Notes under the pieces: generated by a model
The model's input: only the letters and a program-made list of their open reading frames with translations
What the model was told of the DNA's origin: nothing
Databases searched by the model: none
Made by a program: the position numbers and the translations under genes
DNA from: Pseudomonas sp. PDNC002
GTDB lineage: Bacteria > Pseudomonadota > Gammaproteobacteria > Pseudomonadales > Pseudomonadaceae
NCBI RefSeq assembly: GCF_016919445.1
Contig: NZ_CP070356.1
Coordinates: forward strand, 3,511,502-3,575,501
Length of the DNA: 64,000 nt
Direction: 5' to 3'
Part shown: positions 18,875 to 27,741 of the stretch, one piece after another
Position numbering within the stretch: position 1 is the first letter of the stretch
How the letters are laid out: each line of letters starts with the position of its first letter

Positions 18875-20053
18875 TCAGCGGGAAAGCGCTTGCTCGCCAA
18901 CGGATTGGGTGCGGTCTACCAGGCGAATGCTGTCGCGGCCGCCACGCTTGGAGTCATAGAGCGCCGCGTCGCCCTGTTCGATCAGCGCGGCCAGGCTGGC
19001 GGGCGGCTGGTCGAACAGATTGGCGCCGATGCTCAGGGTCACCGGAGCGGGGGTGTTGAACGTCTGCGAAGTGCTCTGGTGGAACTGGTCGCGCAAGGTC
19101 GCCCCCAGCGCTTCGACCCGCTCCTGGCGCACGTCGCTGAGCAGGATGACGAACTCGTCGCCGCCCAGCCGCGCCGCCAGCGCACCCTCGGGGAGCGCCG
19201 AGCGGATCATTTCGCTCAGTGTCACCAGCAGGCGATCCCCGGCAACGTGGCCGAAGAGGTCGTTGATCAGCTTGAAGTTGTCGATGTCGATCAGCAGCAG
19301 CGCGCCCGGTCGAGTAAGCGATACGTCTTCCAGCAGGCGTGGCGCACGCACTTCCAGTGCGCGGCGGTTGTACAGGGCGGTCAGCGGATCCCGCGCGGCG
19401 AGCCGGGCGATGCGCTTCTCGCGGCGGTAGCGTTCGCTGCCGGTCATCGACAGGGCGATCAGCATGACTGCCATCGCACCCTCTACCAGCGAAATCTGGA
19501 TGATCTCGCCGCGGAAGGCCGCCAGGTCGATCAGCGCGCCGGGCGCCACGGCTGTCATCGCCTTGGCCAGATAGAAGGCGCCATGCACCAGCAGGACGTA
19601 GCGCAACTGCACGGCGCCCACGCTCAGTGACTTGCCGTGCGGGCGCAGCAGGTAGCTGGCGCGCAGCGAGAGCAGGGCGACCAGCAGCGAGTTGGCCATC
19701 AGCATGAGCTTCGACCATTGCGGCCCGTCCGGTAGCAGCAGGAGCGCGCTCCAGACGACCGCGATCAGCCACCAGCGCCGTGACAGGCGGGCCTCGGTGA
19801 AGCGCGCGACGCCCAGCAGGAAAAAGGTGTGGGCCAGCACCAGCAGGCCATTGGCGAACCAGATGCCGACCAGCAGGTGGCCGCTCATGCGCAACAGGGC
19901 GAGGGTCGAACCCACGGTGATGGTGGCGAAACCCGCGCTCCAGTAGAGCAGCGAGCGTTCGCGGACGCTGCGCCATTCGACCGCCAGGTACAGCGCGGCA
20001 GCCGCGGCGAGGGCGACCGTGATGGTCAGCATGGTGGGTGGATCGAGCGCCAT
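18875..20053 (-). CDS. Membrane-anchored diguanylate cyclase (GGDEF)
   Basis: A 392-residue protein with seven or so N-terminal hydrophobic helices (residues about 5-205) and a C-terminal GGDEF domain (about 215-385) containing DPLTALYNRRAL, DIDNFKLINDLFGH and the intact active-site loop RLGGDEF. It should make cyclic di-GMP from two GTP. The position of the usual inhibitory RxxD I-site, five residues before GGDEF, reads PEGA, so product inhibition at that site is probably absent. ATG 20053 is chosen as the start of the first membrane helix; the ribosome binding site is weak. It appears monocistronic. Confidence 0.9.
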   Translation of the reverse strand: MALDPPTMLTITVALAAAAALYLAVEWRSVRERSLLYWSAGFATITVGSTLALLRMSGHLLVGIWFANGLLVLAHTFFLLGVARFTEARLSRRWWLIAVVWSALLLLPDGPQWSKLMLMANSLLVALLSLRASYLLRPHGKSLSVGAVQLRYVLLVHGAFYLAKAMTAVAPGALIDLAAFRGEIIQISLVEGAMAVMLIALSMTGSERYRREKRIARLAARDPLTALYNRRALEVRAPRLLEDVSLTRPGALLLIDIDNFKLINDLFGHVAGDRLLVTLSEMIRSALPEGALAARLGGDEFVILLSDVRQERVEALGATLRDQFHQSTSQTFNTPAPVTLSIGANLFDQPPASLAALIEQGDAALYDSKRGGRDSIRLVDRTQSVGEQALSR

Positions 20054-20403
20054 AGAGGAACCGTACTGCAATTTCGGTGGGAAGCGATGATTGTAAGCGC
20101 CCGCGTGCTCGTTTCGCAGAGCCGGCGAGGCGGTCGGAATCAATCTTCTCGGCAGCGTCGCAGGAAACTTTGACGTTTTCTGCACGAGCGGTTGTACCGC
20201 TCGCCACCTCGTCGGGCCGTTGCCCGGCCATGCCGTCGAGTGAGCTCGCCCCGCTGATCGGTGGGTTCCTCGCGCGGGCTTTCAGGAGCGCCGATGGCGG
20301 TGTGCGCGACCGGCGCCCATGAGCTCCTCGTGGCGACCCGGGGCAGTCATGAGAAGGGCCGCGCAATGCGGCCCTTTTCATTTCTCACTCGAGGGCTCAT
20401 CCC
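20054..20403. other. Intergenic region between diguanylate cyclase and envelope operon
   Basis: No convincing gene is seen in these 350 bases. The right end holds a terminator hairpin (20354-20376) for the sulfatase gene; the left end must hold the promoter of the diguanylate cyclase. Confidence 0.5.
20354..20376 (-). terminator. Terminator of the envelope operon
   Basis: AAGGGCCGC and GCGGCCCTT form a perfect 9-bp stem with a GCAAT loop, about 30 bases past the sulfatase stop. T/A-rich flanks on both sides (TTTTCATTT on plus) make it potentially bidirectional. Confidence 0.75.
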
Positions 20404-22440
20404 TCATTCCCGCACGTTGCGGTACAGCATCGCCCGCGAGGTCTCGTGCATGGCGCGGGTCAGCGTGGCAAGGCGTTCGAACTCTTCCGGGTGCTGCGCC
20501 GCGACGTTCTCCTTCGGCGTCGGCGAATAGATGTCGTGCAGCGTCGGCGAACTGCCGTCGTGCTGCATCTGCAGCAGAAAGCGCCGGGTAACGCCGCCGA
20601 TGACCGGGAAGGTGCCCTCGCGCAAGACCAGCGGCACCACGCGCTCGCCTTCGGGAGCCGGCTGCAGCAGGTCGCGGCCCATGCCGCCGTTGTCGTAGGG
20701 CTTGCCGAGCAGGCCGAGCACGGTGGGCAGCAGATCCGCCAGGCCCACGGCTTCGTCGAATACGCGCGGCTGCAGGAAACCGGGCGCGTAGATCATCAGC
20801 GGCACGTTGTTGCTTTCCAGTCCGAGCTGCTCGAAGCCGGGCGCCATGTGCGGAATCTGGCTGATACGGGTGTTGTGGTCGCCAAAGAACACGAAGATGG
20901 TGTTGTCCAGGTAGCCATCGCGTTCGGCCATTTCCAGCAGCTTGCCGATGTTGAAGTCCAGCAGGCGTACCGCGTTGAACTGCGCCAGGCTGCGCGAGCC
21001 GGCGCGCTGTACCTCTTCCAGCGGCAGGTCGAGGGGCTGGAAGCCGTCGTTGTCCGCCGGAATGGTGAAGGGCCGGTGGTTGCCGGAAGTCTGCAGGTAG
21101 GCGAAGAACGGCTGGGCTTTGGGCACGGCGCCGAGGATGCCGGAGCTTTCCTTGAAGAAGTTCAGGTCGGAGATGCCCCAGACATCCACCAGCGGCGATT
21201 TCCAGTGGCGCTCCTCGAAGAGTTGTACGTCATCGATGCTGCGCTGGATCAGCGCGTTGATGTTCGCCCAACCGGCGTTGCCGCCGATCATGTAGAACTT
21301 CTCGTAGCCGTCCAGGGCATTGATCAGGCTGTGCTGCCGGGAGATCAGCGGGTTGCGCGTGGCGGTCTGCTCGCGGGTGACGTCGGGCACGCCGGTGACG
21401 CTCGCCCAGACGGTTTTCGCGGTGCCGGTCACCGGCACGTAGAAATGCCTGAAGAACCAGCCTTCGCGGGCGATACGGTCGAGGTTGGGCGTCGGGCCGA
21501 GCGGATTGCCGTAGGCGCCGACGGCGCTGGTGCCCAGCGATTCGAGCATGACGAAGACCACGTTCGGCCGCTTCCCCGCCGCCACCGCCGAAGGCTGCGC
21601 GGCCTGCTGGCGGCGGTAGTCGAGCGCCTGGCCATCGCCGTCGCGGATGCCGAGGTAGTTCGCCATCAGTGGATAGTGCCGGCGCGCCTGGTCCTCGTCG
21701 TACGCCACCGGGTCGATGCGCAAGGTGTCGTAGAGGAATACCACCGGGTTGAGCCCCAGTGCCGCGACCTGCGCGTCGCCGCTGTAGAAGGCGTCGCTCC
21801 AGCGCAGTGGCACCGGGTTCTCCAGGTTGAGGTTGTCGACGCGGCCGAGCAGGCCGAGGAATACCAGCACGGTGACGAACGCGGAGCCGGTGGCGACGGA
21901 CCAGCGCGGGATTGCAGCGGCCGGGCGCTTCAGGGTGACGCGCTCCAGCCAGCGGAAACAGGCGACGGCCAGCGCGAGCGTGGCCAGCCAGCCGAGGGCG
22001 ATCCACGCCACCGGGTAGGTCTGCCAGACCATTGCAGTGGAAATCTGCGCGTCCTCGACGAAGCGCAACACGGTCGCGTTGAGGCGTACGCCCAGGTACG
22101 CGTAGTGGCCGAAATCGACGATGTAGATCAGCAGCAACAGGCCCACGGCGAGCGCCAGGTAGGTGCGCGCGAGCCACAGCACGACACGACTGCGCAGCAG
22201 GTTCAGCCGCGGTAGCCACGCCACCAGTGCCAGTGGCAGGGCAACCAGCAGCGCCAGGCGCAGATCGAAGCGCAGGCCGATGCCCAGTGTGCGGACGACG
22301 TCGTCGTGGTCGCCGATGGCTGACCACGGCAGGCCGGAATAGCCCAGCAGGAACACACCGCGCAGCAGTGCGAAGAGGGTGAAGAGCATGGCGACGACCC
22401 CTGCGAGGTAGCGCAGGCGGCGGGAGCGAATCCAACTCAT
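20404..22440 (-). CDS. LTA synthase family (LtaS-like) membrane sulfatase-fold phosphotransferase
   Basis: A 678-residue protein with about five N-terminal membrane helices (residues 10-215) and a periplasmic alkaline-phosphatase-superfamily domain. Catalytic residues by analogy with LtaS are E300 (VMLESLG), the nucleophile T343 (TGTAKTVWAS), and D521/H522 in FFGDHN. Enzymes of this class move phosphoglycerol or phosphoethanolamine from phospholipid to a glycan or lipid acceptor. The start ATG 22440 overlaps the upstream membrane-protein stop by four bases. Upstream open frame belongs to that other gene. Fourth gene of the PepSY, sialidase-like, membrane protein, LtaS-like operon. The acceptor in this Gram-negative is unknown. 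Confidence 0.9.
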   Translation of the reverse strand: MSWIRSRRLRYLAGVVAMLFTLFALLRGVFLLGYSGLPWSAIGDHDDVVRTLGIGLRFDLRLALLVALPLALVAWLPRLNLLRSRVVLWLARTYLALAVGLLLLIYIVDFGHYAYLGVRLNATVLRFVEDAQISTAMVWQTYPVAWIALGWLATLALAVACFRWLERVTLKRPAAAIPRWSVATGSAFVTVLVFLGLLGRVDNLNLENPVPLRWSDAFYSGDAQVAALGLNPVVFLYDTLRIDPVAYDEDQARRHYPLMANYLGIRDGDGQALDYRRQQAAQPSAVAAGKRPNVVFVMLESLGTSAVGAYGNPLGPTPNLDRIAREGWFFRHFYVPVTGTAKTVWASVTGVPDVTREQTATRNPLISRQHSLINALDGYEKFYMIGGNAGWANINALIQRSIDDVQLFEERHWKSPLVDVWGISDLNFFKESSGILGAVPKAQPFFAYLQTSGNHRPFTIPADNDGFQPLDLPLEEVQRAGSRSLAQFNAVRLLDFNIGKLLEMAERDGYLDNTIFVFFGDHNTRISQIPHMAPGFEQLGLESNNVPLMIYAPGFLQPRVFDEAVGLADLLPTVLGLLGKPYDNGGMGRDLLQPAPEGERVVPLVLREGTFPVIGGVTRRFLLQMQHDGSSPTLHDIYSPTPKENVAAQHPEEFERLATLTRAMHETSRAMLYRNVRE

Positions 22441-23084
22441 CGATCGGTCTCGGCGAAGTCCGCGGGGTGCGGGCGGCGCGCATGGCGCCGCTGTTGAAGA
22501 GCGGTCCGGGCTCGGCGGAAGGCGGCCAGGCCGGCCCATTTCAGGCACCAGGCCCAGGCGTAGAGCGACAGCAGCGGATCGATCAGGTAGTTCCAGTAGT
22601 TGCCGATTCCGTCGCCGCGCAGCGCGTAGGCCAGGGTGGCGAGCAGCAGCATCGCCGCGCCAGGACCGTTGCCGGTCAGCAGGAAGCCGAACGTCAGGAC
22701 GGCCATGGCCAGCAGCAGCCAACCAGGCTCGTAGCCCCAGCGATACGGATCCAGGTAGCTCAGCCCCAGCGAGGCCGGGTAAAGCACCAGGGCCATCAGC
22801 GCGAGGACCAGCAACACGTCGCGTTGCTGCGCAGGGCGAATCCGCAGGACGCCGAAGCGCGCCAGGGTAAAACATGCCAAAAGGACCAGCAGGCTGATGG
22901 ACACTTCATGGGTGAAGCTGCGTACCGCAACGGCCAGGGGCATGCCATCCACCGGCAGGAACGTCAGGCCGGTCGCCACGGCGAGTTTCAGCGCCTGCCA
23001 GCGGCGCGTCGTGCCGAAGGGCGCGGCCATCAGGAAGAGGAACAGGGCGAGCCCGAGGTGCGCTTGCCAGAGTGCGAGCATCAT
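22437..23084 (-). CDS. Multi-pass membrane protein of unknown function
   Basis: A 215-residue protein with about six or seven hydrophobic segments (for example LGLALFLFLMAAPFG, VSISLLVLLACFTLA, LLVLALMALVLYPASLG, WLLLAMAVLTFGFLL) and an Arg/His-rich cytoplasmic tail (RRARTALQQRRHARR). I do not recognise a named family. The GGAGG ribosome site lies inside the end of the sialidase-like gene and the ATG overlaps its TGA. Its stop overlaps the LtaS-like start. Such tight coupling suggests a membrane complex or a lipid/glycan-handling accessory for the LtaS-like enzyme. Confidence 0.8.
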   Translation of the reverse strand: MMLALWQAHLGLALFLFLMAAPFGTTRRWQALKLAVATGLTFLPVDGMPLAVAVRSFTHEVSISLLVLLACFTLARFGVLRIRPAQQRDVLLVLALMALVLYPASLGLSYLDPYRWGYEPGWLLLAMAVLTFGFLLTGNGPGAAMLLLATLAYALRGDGIGNYWNYLIDPLLSLYAWAWCLKWAGLAAFRRARTALQQRRHARRPHPADFAETDR

Positions 23085-24358
23085 CGTTTTTCCTCCACCC
23101 AGGCATCGCTGAAGCTGACGTGCTTGATGAACGTGTCGTTCCACGAATAGACGAGGTGATATGCGCCAGCGGCGTCGCGGGCGAAGTAGGGATACTCGTA
23201 CTCGAAGCGGCATTGGCCGGATTCGCACATGCGTTGGCTGACGCTGGCCAGGAAGGTCTGCTCGAGGCTGCCCGGCTGTTGCGCGTCGACGTTTTGCCAG
23301 GCCTTGCCGATCAGCGCGCGGAACACCTCCGGCGCCACCGGATCGCCCCAGGGGTCGGGGGATTCGTCGAGCTGCTCGATCAGCCGCCAGTCGCGTAGCT
23401 GGGCGTCGGTCTCGTAGAGCGTCAGGCGGAAACGGCCGTCTTCCAGGTCGTTCATCGCCACCAGCAGGTTGCCGTTGGCACGGCCCACGGCGGCGAGGGA
23501 AGAGTTGGGATTGCTGGGTTCCACCGGCACCGGTGCGCTCCAGCTCTGCCCGGCATCCAGGGTGTGGCTGGCCAGTACGCGGTGGTGTCGCTCACCGGCG
23601 TAGCGGAGGAGGGCGACGGCCCGCCGGCCATCCTGCGCGACCACGGTGGGTTGCAGTGAGTGTTTGCCCTTGCTGATGCGGAATTTGTCGCGCACGTCGC
23701 CCTCCGGGCCCAGGTAGAGGTACTCGGCGAACTTGCCCATGAACTCGTGGTAGACCGGCAGGCCGATGGAGCCGTCGCGATGGAATACCGGTGCGCCGCG
23801 CACCAGCGTGCTGAGGTTGAGGAAGGGCGTGGTCACCAACTGGCGCGGGGTGCTCCAGTGCTTGCCCAGGTCATCGGAGTACATCGCATTGATCGCGCTG
23901 CCGGCCCAGCCGCCTACCGAGACGGAGACGTAGAACAGCCACAGGCGGTTGTCCGGCGACAGCGCGACGACCGGATTGCCGAGCTTGCGGATGTTCTTGC
24001 GTACGGCCTGTTCGGTGCCCAGGCGGGTAGCCAGGACGCGCTCATCGGACCACTGCCGACTGATCGGATCGAACGTGGCCGCGCGAATCTGCACGTCGGC
24101 GGCGCCCTCGCGGCTGCCAGCGAACCAGGTGGCCATCAGCGCGCCGTTGGGCAATGTGGCGAGTGATGCGGAATGTACGAAGTCGCGCATGTCGGAGGAC
24201 GCGAAACGCCGCGTCAGGCTGGCGGGTGCCGCGCCTGGCGCAGGCGACACCGCGCCCGGCGCGAAGTCGCTGACTTCGAAGGATGGCGACTGGTACCAGG
24301 CGAAGCCGAAGATGGCGACGACAAGCAGGGCAACGACGGATCGGATGGGCGAGATCAT
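23081..24358 (-). CDS. Membrane-anchored sialidase-like (BNR/neuraminidase superfamily) protein
   Basis: A 425-residue protein with an N-terminal membrane anchor (ISPIRSVVALLVVAIFGFAW) and a six-bladed beta-propeller of the sialidase superfamily. Two Asp-boxes of S/T-x-D-x-G-x-x-W form are seen at residues about 161-168 (SDDLGKHW) and 266-273 (TLDAGQSW). The signature MATWFAGSREGAADVQI early in the propeller is typical of the BNR_2 neuraminidase group. ATG 24358 is preferred over GTG 24367 because GAGGTG lies seven bases upstream. It should face the periplasm. Real substrate could be another acidic sugar rather than sialic acid; its context suggests envelope glycan processing. Confidence 0.85.
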   Translation of the reverse strand: MISPIRSVVALLVVAIFGFAWYQSPSFEVSDFAPGAVSPAPGAAPASLTRRFASSDMRDFVHSASLATLPNGALMATWFAGSREGAADVQIRAATFDPISRQWSDERVLATRLGTEQAVRKNIRKLGNPVVALSPDNRLWLFYVSVSVGGWAGSAINAMYSDDLGKHWSTPRQLVTTPFLNLSTLVRGAPVFHRDGSIGLPVYHEFMGKFAEYLYLGPEGDVRDKFRISKGKHSLQPTVVAQDGRRAVALLRYAGERHHRVLASHTLDAGQSWSAPVPVEPSNPNSSLAAVGRANGNLLVAMNDLEDGRFRLTLYETDAQLRDWRLIEQLDESPDPWGDPVAPEVFRALIGKAWQNVDAQQPGSLEQTFLASVSQRMCESGQCRFEYEYPYFARDAAGAYHLVYSWNDTFIKHVSFSDAWVEEKR

Positions 24359-24368
24359 GGAACGCACC

Positions 24369-24644
24369 TCACCGCCGAACGACCGGCTCGGCCTTCACCA
24401 GGGCGAAGGTGACGGGGTGGAAATACAGCTCGACGCGGTGGCTCAGTGGATTGAAGCCGTAGATCTCATAGCAATTGCCGGGCGTGACGCGGAACTTGGT
24501 GATGCGATAGCCCTGCTGCTTCATTGCCGAGCGGAACGCGGATTCCTGCTTCCAGGTGGATTTGTCGGCGCGGGTACATTGTGTGTCCGCGTGGACGAGA
24601 GGGGCGCTGCCTAGCGCAATGAGGGACAACCAGAGCTTCCACAT
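24369..24644 (-). CDS. Small secreted PepSY-domain protein
   Basis: A 91-residue protein with a clear signal peptide (MWKLWLSLIALGSAPLVHA, cleavage after residue 19) and a PepSY-like mature part (SAMKQQGYRITKFRVTPGNCYEIYGFNPLSHRVELYFHP). Two mature Cys (C23, C58) could form a disulfide in the periplasm. It is the first gene of the four-gene envelope operon; the sialidase-like start lies ten bases downstream. PepSY proteins often bind or inhibit partner enzymes, so regulation or chaperoning of the sialidase-like protein is possible. The promoter is likely in the AT-rich stretch 24675-24745. Confidence 0.82.
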   Translation of the reverse strand: MWKLWLSLIALGSAPLVHADTQCTRADKSTWKQESAFRSAMKQQGYRITKFRVTPGNCYEIYGFNPLSHRVELYFHPVTFALVKAEPVVRR

Positions 24645-24922
24645 GAGGCTTACCCGGACCGATCGAGGGCGCCAAGTTAGGAAGCCAAATGTGAATAAAA
24701 TGTTAAATATAACAAGCAGTTACACTGATTTCACGCTGGCTTCCGGCAGCCTTTCCGGCTGCATTCCGGTCAGCGTAACGGTTGATTGAAAGCCACGCCA
24801 AATCGCTTTTGATGACTTTCTGTTTCGTCGCTGCGGTACAGCGCGGGCAGGTGTCGCGCCCTGGCATGTCGAGGGGGAACGGCCAGGGCGATGGAGCATC
24901 AGACGATGCCCCGGAAGGCAGT

Positions 24923-25351
24923 TCAGGCCGGGACGCCGAGGATGACGTGGGATGCCTTGATCACGGCGGTGGCTTGCGCACCGGGTACCAGGCCCAGCTC
25001 GTGGACGGCGTCGCGGGTCACGATCGAGTAGACCTTGGTGCCACCGGCCAACTCGATCACCACTTCCGCGTTGACCGCGCCGTCCGCCACACTGACGACC
25101 TTGCCGGTCAGGCAGTTGCGCGCGGACAGGCGAATGCCGCCGGCATCGGTCATCAGCATCACCCAGGGCGCCTTGACCAGCGCGACGGCCTCGACACCGA
25201 CCGCCAGCTTCAAGCTGTCGACGCTTTCCATGGTGACGACCGCGACCAGGGTTTCACCGCCGGCGAGTTCCAGCACGACCTCGCTGTTCACCGCGCCGGG
25301 GCGCAACTCGCGGACTTTCCCGTTGAAGACGTTACGTGCACTGACTTTCAT
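24923..25351 (-). CDS. Di-Mop molybdate/molybdopterin-binding protein (two TOBE/Mop domains)
   Basis: A 142-residue cytoplasmic protein made of two Mop domains, residues about 1-68 and 72-140. Each starts [V/L]SARN..[N/T]GKV and contains GAVN[S/A]EV[V]...ELAGG. Mop proteins bind molybdate, or in some cases related oxyanions, for storage or homeostasis; in pseudomonads a single-domain Mop protein (SsuF) belongs to the aryl/alkylsulfonate ssu operon. Here the gene lies in the same orientation 75 bases after the gamma-glutamylcyclotransferase gene in an organosulfur cluster, so an SsuF-like role is inferred. No molybdate ABC transporter is nearby. Confidence 0.85.
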   Translation of the reverse strand: MKVSARNVFNGKVRELRPGAVNSEVVLELAGGETLVAVVTMESVDSLKLAVGVEAVALVKAPWVMLMTDAGGIRLSARNCLTGKVVSVADGAVNAEVVIELAGGTKVYSIVTRDAVHELGLVPGAQATAVIKASHVILGVPA

Positions 25352-25426
25352 TCCTGTACCTCGGTTAGGTGGAAAACCTGACCAGAGCATCAAGAAACGC
25401 TATGTAATTGCTACTACGACGATTGG

Positions 25427-25768
25427 TCAGGCCTTGATGTAGACCCACGCCTGCAATCCGGATTGCAGGCGCACGCTGACACGGTGGTAATCGGCGACTT
25501 CATAGGCGTCCGCTGCCAGCAGTTCGTCCGCGGTGATCTGGAAGACGGTGCCGGCAACCCGATCGCTATCCACCCCGCTGGGTTGAACGATGGGATGGTG
25601 GGTCTTGCCGCTGGTGGCCAGTACGGCGGGATCGGTGATTTCCACCCAGTCCTCTCGAAAGCCCACCAGGGCATCGGCATGACCCTGCAACTCGCGGCCG
25701 AAGCTGGCCAGCTGCACGGCCTTGTCCTGCAGGGTGCCGTAGGAGAACAGCAGTACGGTGTCGCTCAT
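25427..25768 (-). CDS. Gamma-glutamylcyclotransferase (AIG2-like) family protein
   Basis: A 113-residue AIG2/GGCT-fold protein. It begins with the family YGTL motif (LLFSYGTLQDKAVQ), which binds the substrate, and ends in a short beta strand (LQAWVYIKA). Members release 5-oxoproline from gamma-glutamyl amino acids or amines. The expected catalytic acid is probably in DELLAADAYEVADYHR. It is 17 bases after the M24 gene and is likely co-transcribed with it. In an organosulfur cluster it might act on gamma-glutamyl sulfur compounds such as glutathione fragments; that is inference. Confidence 0.85.
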   Translation of the reverse strand: MSDTVLLFSYGTLQDKAVQLASFGRELQGHADALVGFREDWVEITDPAVLATSGKTHHPIVQPSGVDSDRVAGTVFQITADELLAADAYEVADYHRVSVRLQSGLQAWVYIKA

Positions 25769-25785
25769 CGTGGCTTGGCTCCCGG

Positions 25786-26451
25786 TCAGGCCAGCAGGTC
25801 TTCATAGAAGGCGCCGTAGGCTTTGCTCGGGTGGGCGATCTGGATCTCCAGGATCCACAGCCCACCATTGGGGTGTTCGGCGTAGTCGCCCAGATCGCCC
25901 GCGCGGTAGATGGCGTGGGGGAAGTCGCTGACCCGGTGGCCCTTGATGTCGAGATTGAGTACCCAGCCCATCGCTTCGGCTTCCGCCCGGGCGAAATCGT
26001 ACAGCTCGACGCCGCTGCAGCCGGTGCTGCGCCAGCGGGCTTCGACACGCTCGAACAGGGACTTCGCCGCCGCCGCGCAGGCCGTCATTTCAGGGTCGTC
26101 ACCCATCACGAAGGTGGCGCCGGCGTCGCCTTCATGACCGCGCCAGACTACGCCCATGTCGATGAAGAAGATGTCGTGCTCGCCCAGCAGCGGATTGCCG
26201 TCCGAGCGTTGCTTGAAAGTCTTCAGGGTATTGGCGCCGAAGCGGATCAGCAACGGGTGCCAGATACGTTCCATCCCCAGGTCGGTCAGTACCTGCTTGC
26301 CAATGGCGACGGCTTCCAGCTCGCTCATTCCAGGGCGGATCGCGGCGGCGATCGCGTCCACGGCTTCCCAGGTTCGGGCCTGGGCGTACTGCATCGATTC
26401 CAGCGCGTAACTCGCGCCGACGGCTTCCTTGGCGTACACGGCAGTATTCAT
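25786..26451 (-). CDS. M24 family metallopeptidase homologue (pita-bread fold)
   Basis: A 221-residue protein containing only the catalytic pita-bread domain of the M24 family (methionine aminopeptidase, aminopeptidase P, creatinase). Likely metal ligands are the Asp in FFIDMG, the Asp in GHEGDAGATF, the His in SDFPHAIY and the Glu in LWILEIQIAHP; the final Glu may be in FYEDLL. It lacks the N-terminal creatinase domain. ATG 26451 follows an AGAG-type ribosome site. It sits 153 bases downstream of ssuD and immediately upstream of the gamma-glutamylcyclotransferase gene. It may cleave an amide or C-N bond in a sulfur-containing nutrient; the substrate is unknown. Confidence 0.82.
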   Translation of the reverse strand: MNTAVYAKEAVGASYALESMQYAQARTWEAVDAIAAAIRPGMSELEAVAIGKQVLTDLGMERIWHPLLIRFGANTLKTFKQRSDGNPLLGEHDIFFIDMGVVWRGHEGDAGATFVMGDDPEMTACAAAAKSLFERVEARWRSTGCSGVELYDFARAEAEAMGWVLNLDIKGHRVSDFPHAIYRAGDLGDYAEHPNGGLWILEIQIAHPSKAYGAFYEDLLA

Positions 26452-26604
26452 TGGGCACTCTCTGCGAAGTGGCTCATCGGGTCGAACTTTCGGCATATAG
26501 AGTTCTACATAGCGATGGGCGAACGCAACCCGTATCGCAGCGGCGTCGCCGGCATATGGCATCGCAGGGGAAGCCCCGCCGGTGCGCGGCGGGGCGGATA
26601 CGCC

Positions 26605-27741
26605 TCAGGCAGCGTGTTCCTTCTCGCGCCCGGCGCGAACGTCGAAGGCGCCACCGGTGAGCACGCCGTCCACGGTCACGCGGCCCTTGCCGGGCAGCAG
26701 CGGAAACACCAGTTCGGCGAAGCGATAGGCCTCTTCCAGGTGCGGATAGCCGGAGAGCACGAAGCTGTCCACGCCCAACGCGGCGTATTCCAGCAGGCGG
26801 GCGGCGACGGTTTCCGCATCGCCCACCAGCGCGGTACCGGCGCCGCCGCGCACCAGGCCGACCCCGGCCCAGAGGTTAGGCGCGACTTCCAGTTTGTTGC
26901 GGTCACCGCCATGCAGCGCGGCCATGCGTTGCTGGCCGACGGAATCCATCTTCGCGTAGTTGGTCTGCGCGGCGGCGATGGTGGCGTCGTCGAGGTGGCT
27001 GATGAGTTCGTCCGCGGCGGCCCAGGCCTTTTCATTCGTCTCGCGGACGATCACATGCAGGCGCACACCGAAGCGCACGGTGCGGCCCTGGCGGGCGGCG
27101 CGTTCGCGCACGTCGGCGATCTTCTCGGCGACCGCCGCCGGTGGCTCGCCCCAGGTCAGGTAGGCGTCGACGTGCTTGGCCGCCAGCTCGTGGGCGGCCG
27201 GCGAGGAACCGCCGAAGTACAGCGGCGGATAGGGCTTCTGGACGGGCGGGAAGAAATTCTGTGCGCCGTTCACCTTCAGGTGTTCGCCGTCGAAGTCCAC
27301 CGTTTCGCCGGACAGCAGGCGGCGCCAGATGCTGAGGAATTCATCGGATGCCGCGTAGCGCTGGTCGTGGCTGAGGAATACGCCATCGGCTTCCAGTTCG
27401 GTGCTGTCGCCGCCGGGAACGACGTTGAGCAGCAGGCGGCCGCCGCTGGCCTGGTCCAGGGACGCGGCCTGGCGCGCCGAGGCGGTGGGGTTGCCCAGTG
27501 ACGTACGCAGCGCCACCAGCAGCTTGATGCGCTGGGTCACCGGCACCAGGCTGGCGGCGGTGACCCACGGATCGAGGCAACTGCTGCCAGTGGGAATCAG
27601 CAGGCCGTCGTAGCCGAGCTGGTCGGCGGCCACGGCGATCTGCCGCATGTACTCGTTGGTCGCCGGGCGGCCGCTGCTGGAGTGGCCCAGGTAGCGGGTG
27701 TCGCCGGAAGTCGGCAGGAACCAGAAAATATCCAGACTCAT
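26605..27741 (-). CDS. ssuD: FMNH2-dependent alkanesulfonate monooxygenase
   Basis: A 378-residue bacterial-luciferase-like flavin monooxygenase that desulfonates alkanesulfonates to aldehyde and sulfite using FMNH2 supplied by an SsuE-type reductase. The N-terminus [19 protein letters not shown], the central [15 protein letters not shown] and [19 protein letters not shown], and the length are characteristic. No SsuE, SsuA or SsuCB transporter genes are in this window, so reductase and uptake are elsewhere. The gene is divergent from serine acetyltransferase across 371 bases that contain several dyads. Expression in sulfate starvation is expected from the family. Confidence 0.93.
   Translation of the reverse strand: MSLDIFWFLPTSGDTRYLGHSSSGRPATNEYMRQIAVAADQLGYDGLLIPTGSSCLDPWVTAASLVPVTQRIKLLVALRTSLGNPTASARQAASLDQASGGRLLLNVVPGGDSTELEADGVFLSHDQRYAASDEFLSIWRRLLSGETVDFDGEHLKVNGAQNFFPPVQKPYPPLYFGGSSPAAHELAAKHVDAYLTWGEPPAAVAEKIADVRERAARQGRTVRFGVRLHVIVRETNEKAWAAADELISHLDDATIAAAQTNYAKMDSVGQQRMAALHGGDRNKLEVAPNLWAGVGLVRGGAGTALVGDAETVAARLLEYAALGVDSFVLSGYPHLEEAYRFAELVFPLLPGKGRVTVDGVLTGGAFDVRAGREKEHAA

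Noticed and set aside
18610..18900. 96-codon minus-strand frame between permease and diguanylate cyclase.
   Set aside because: Composition unlike neighbouring genes, no ribosome site and no recognisable domain; overlaps likely operator sequence.
22441..22875. Upstream extension of the LtaS-like sulfatase gene.
   Set aside because: It reads the membrane-protein gene in the wrong frame; ATG 22440 overlaps that gene's stop and begins the first membrane helix.
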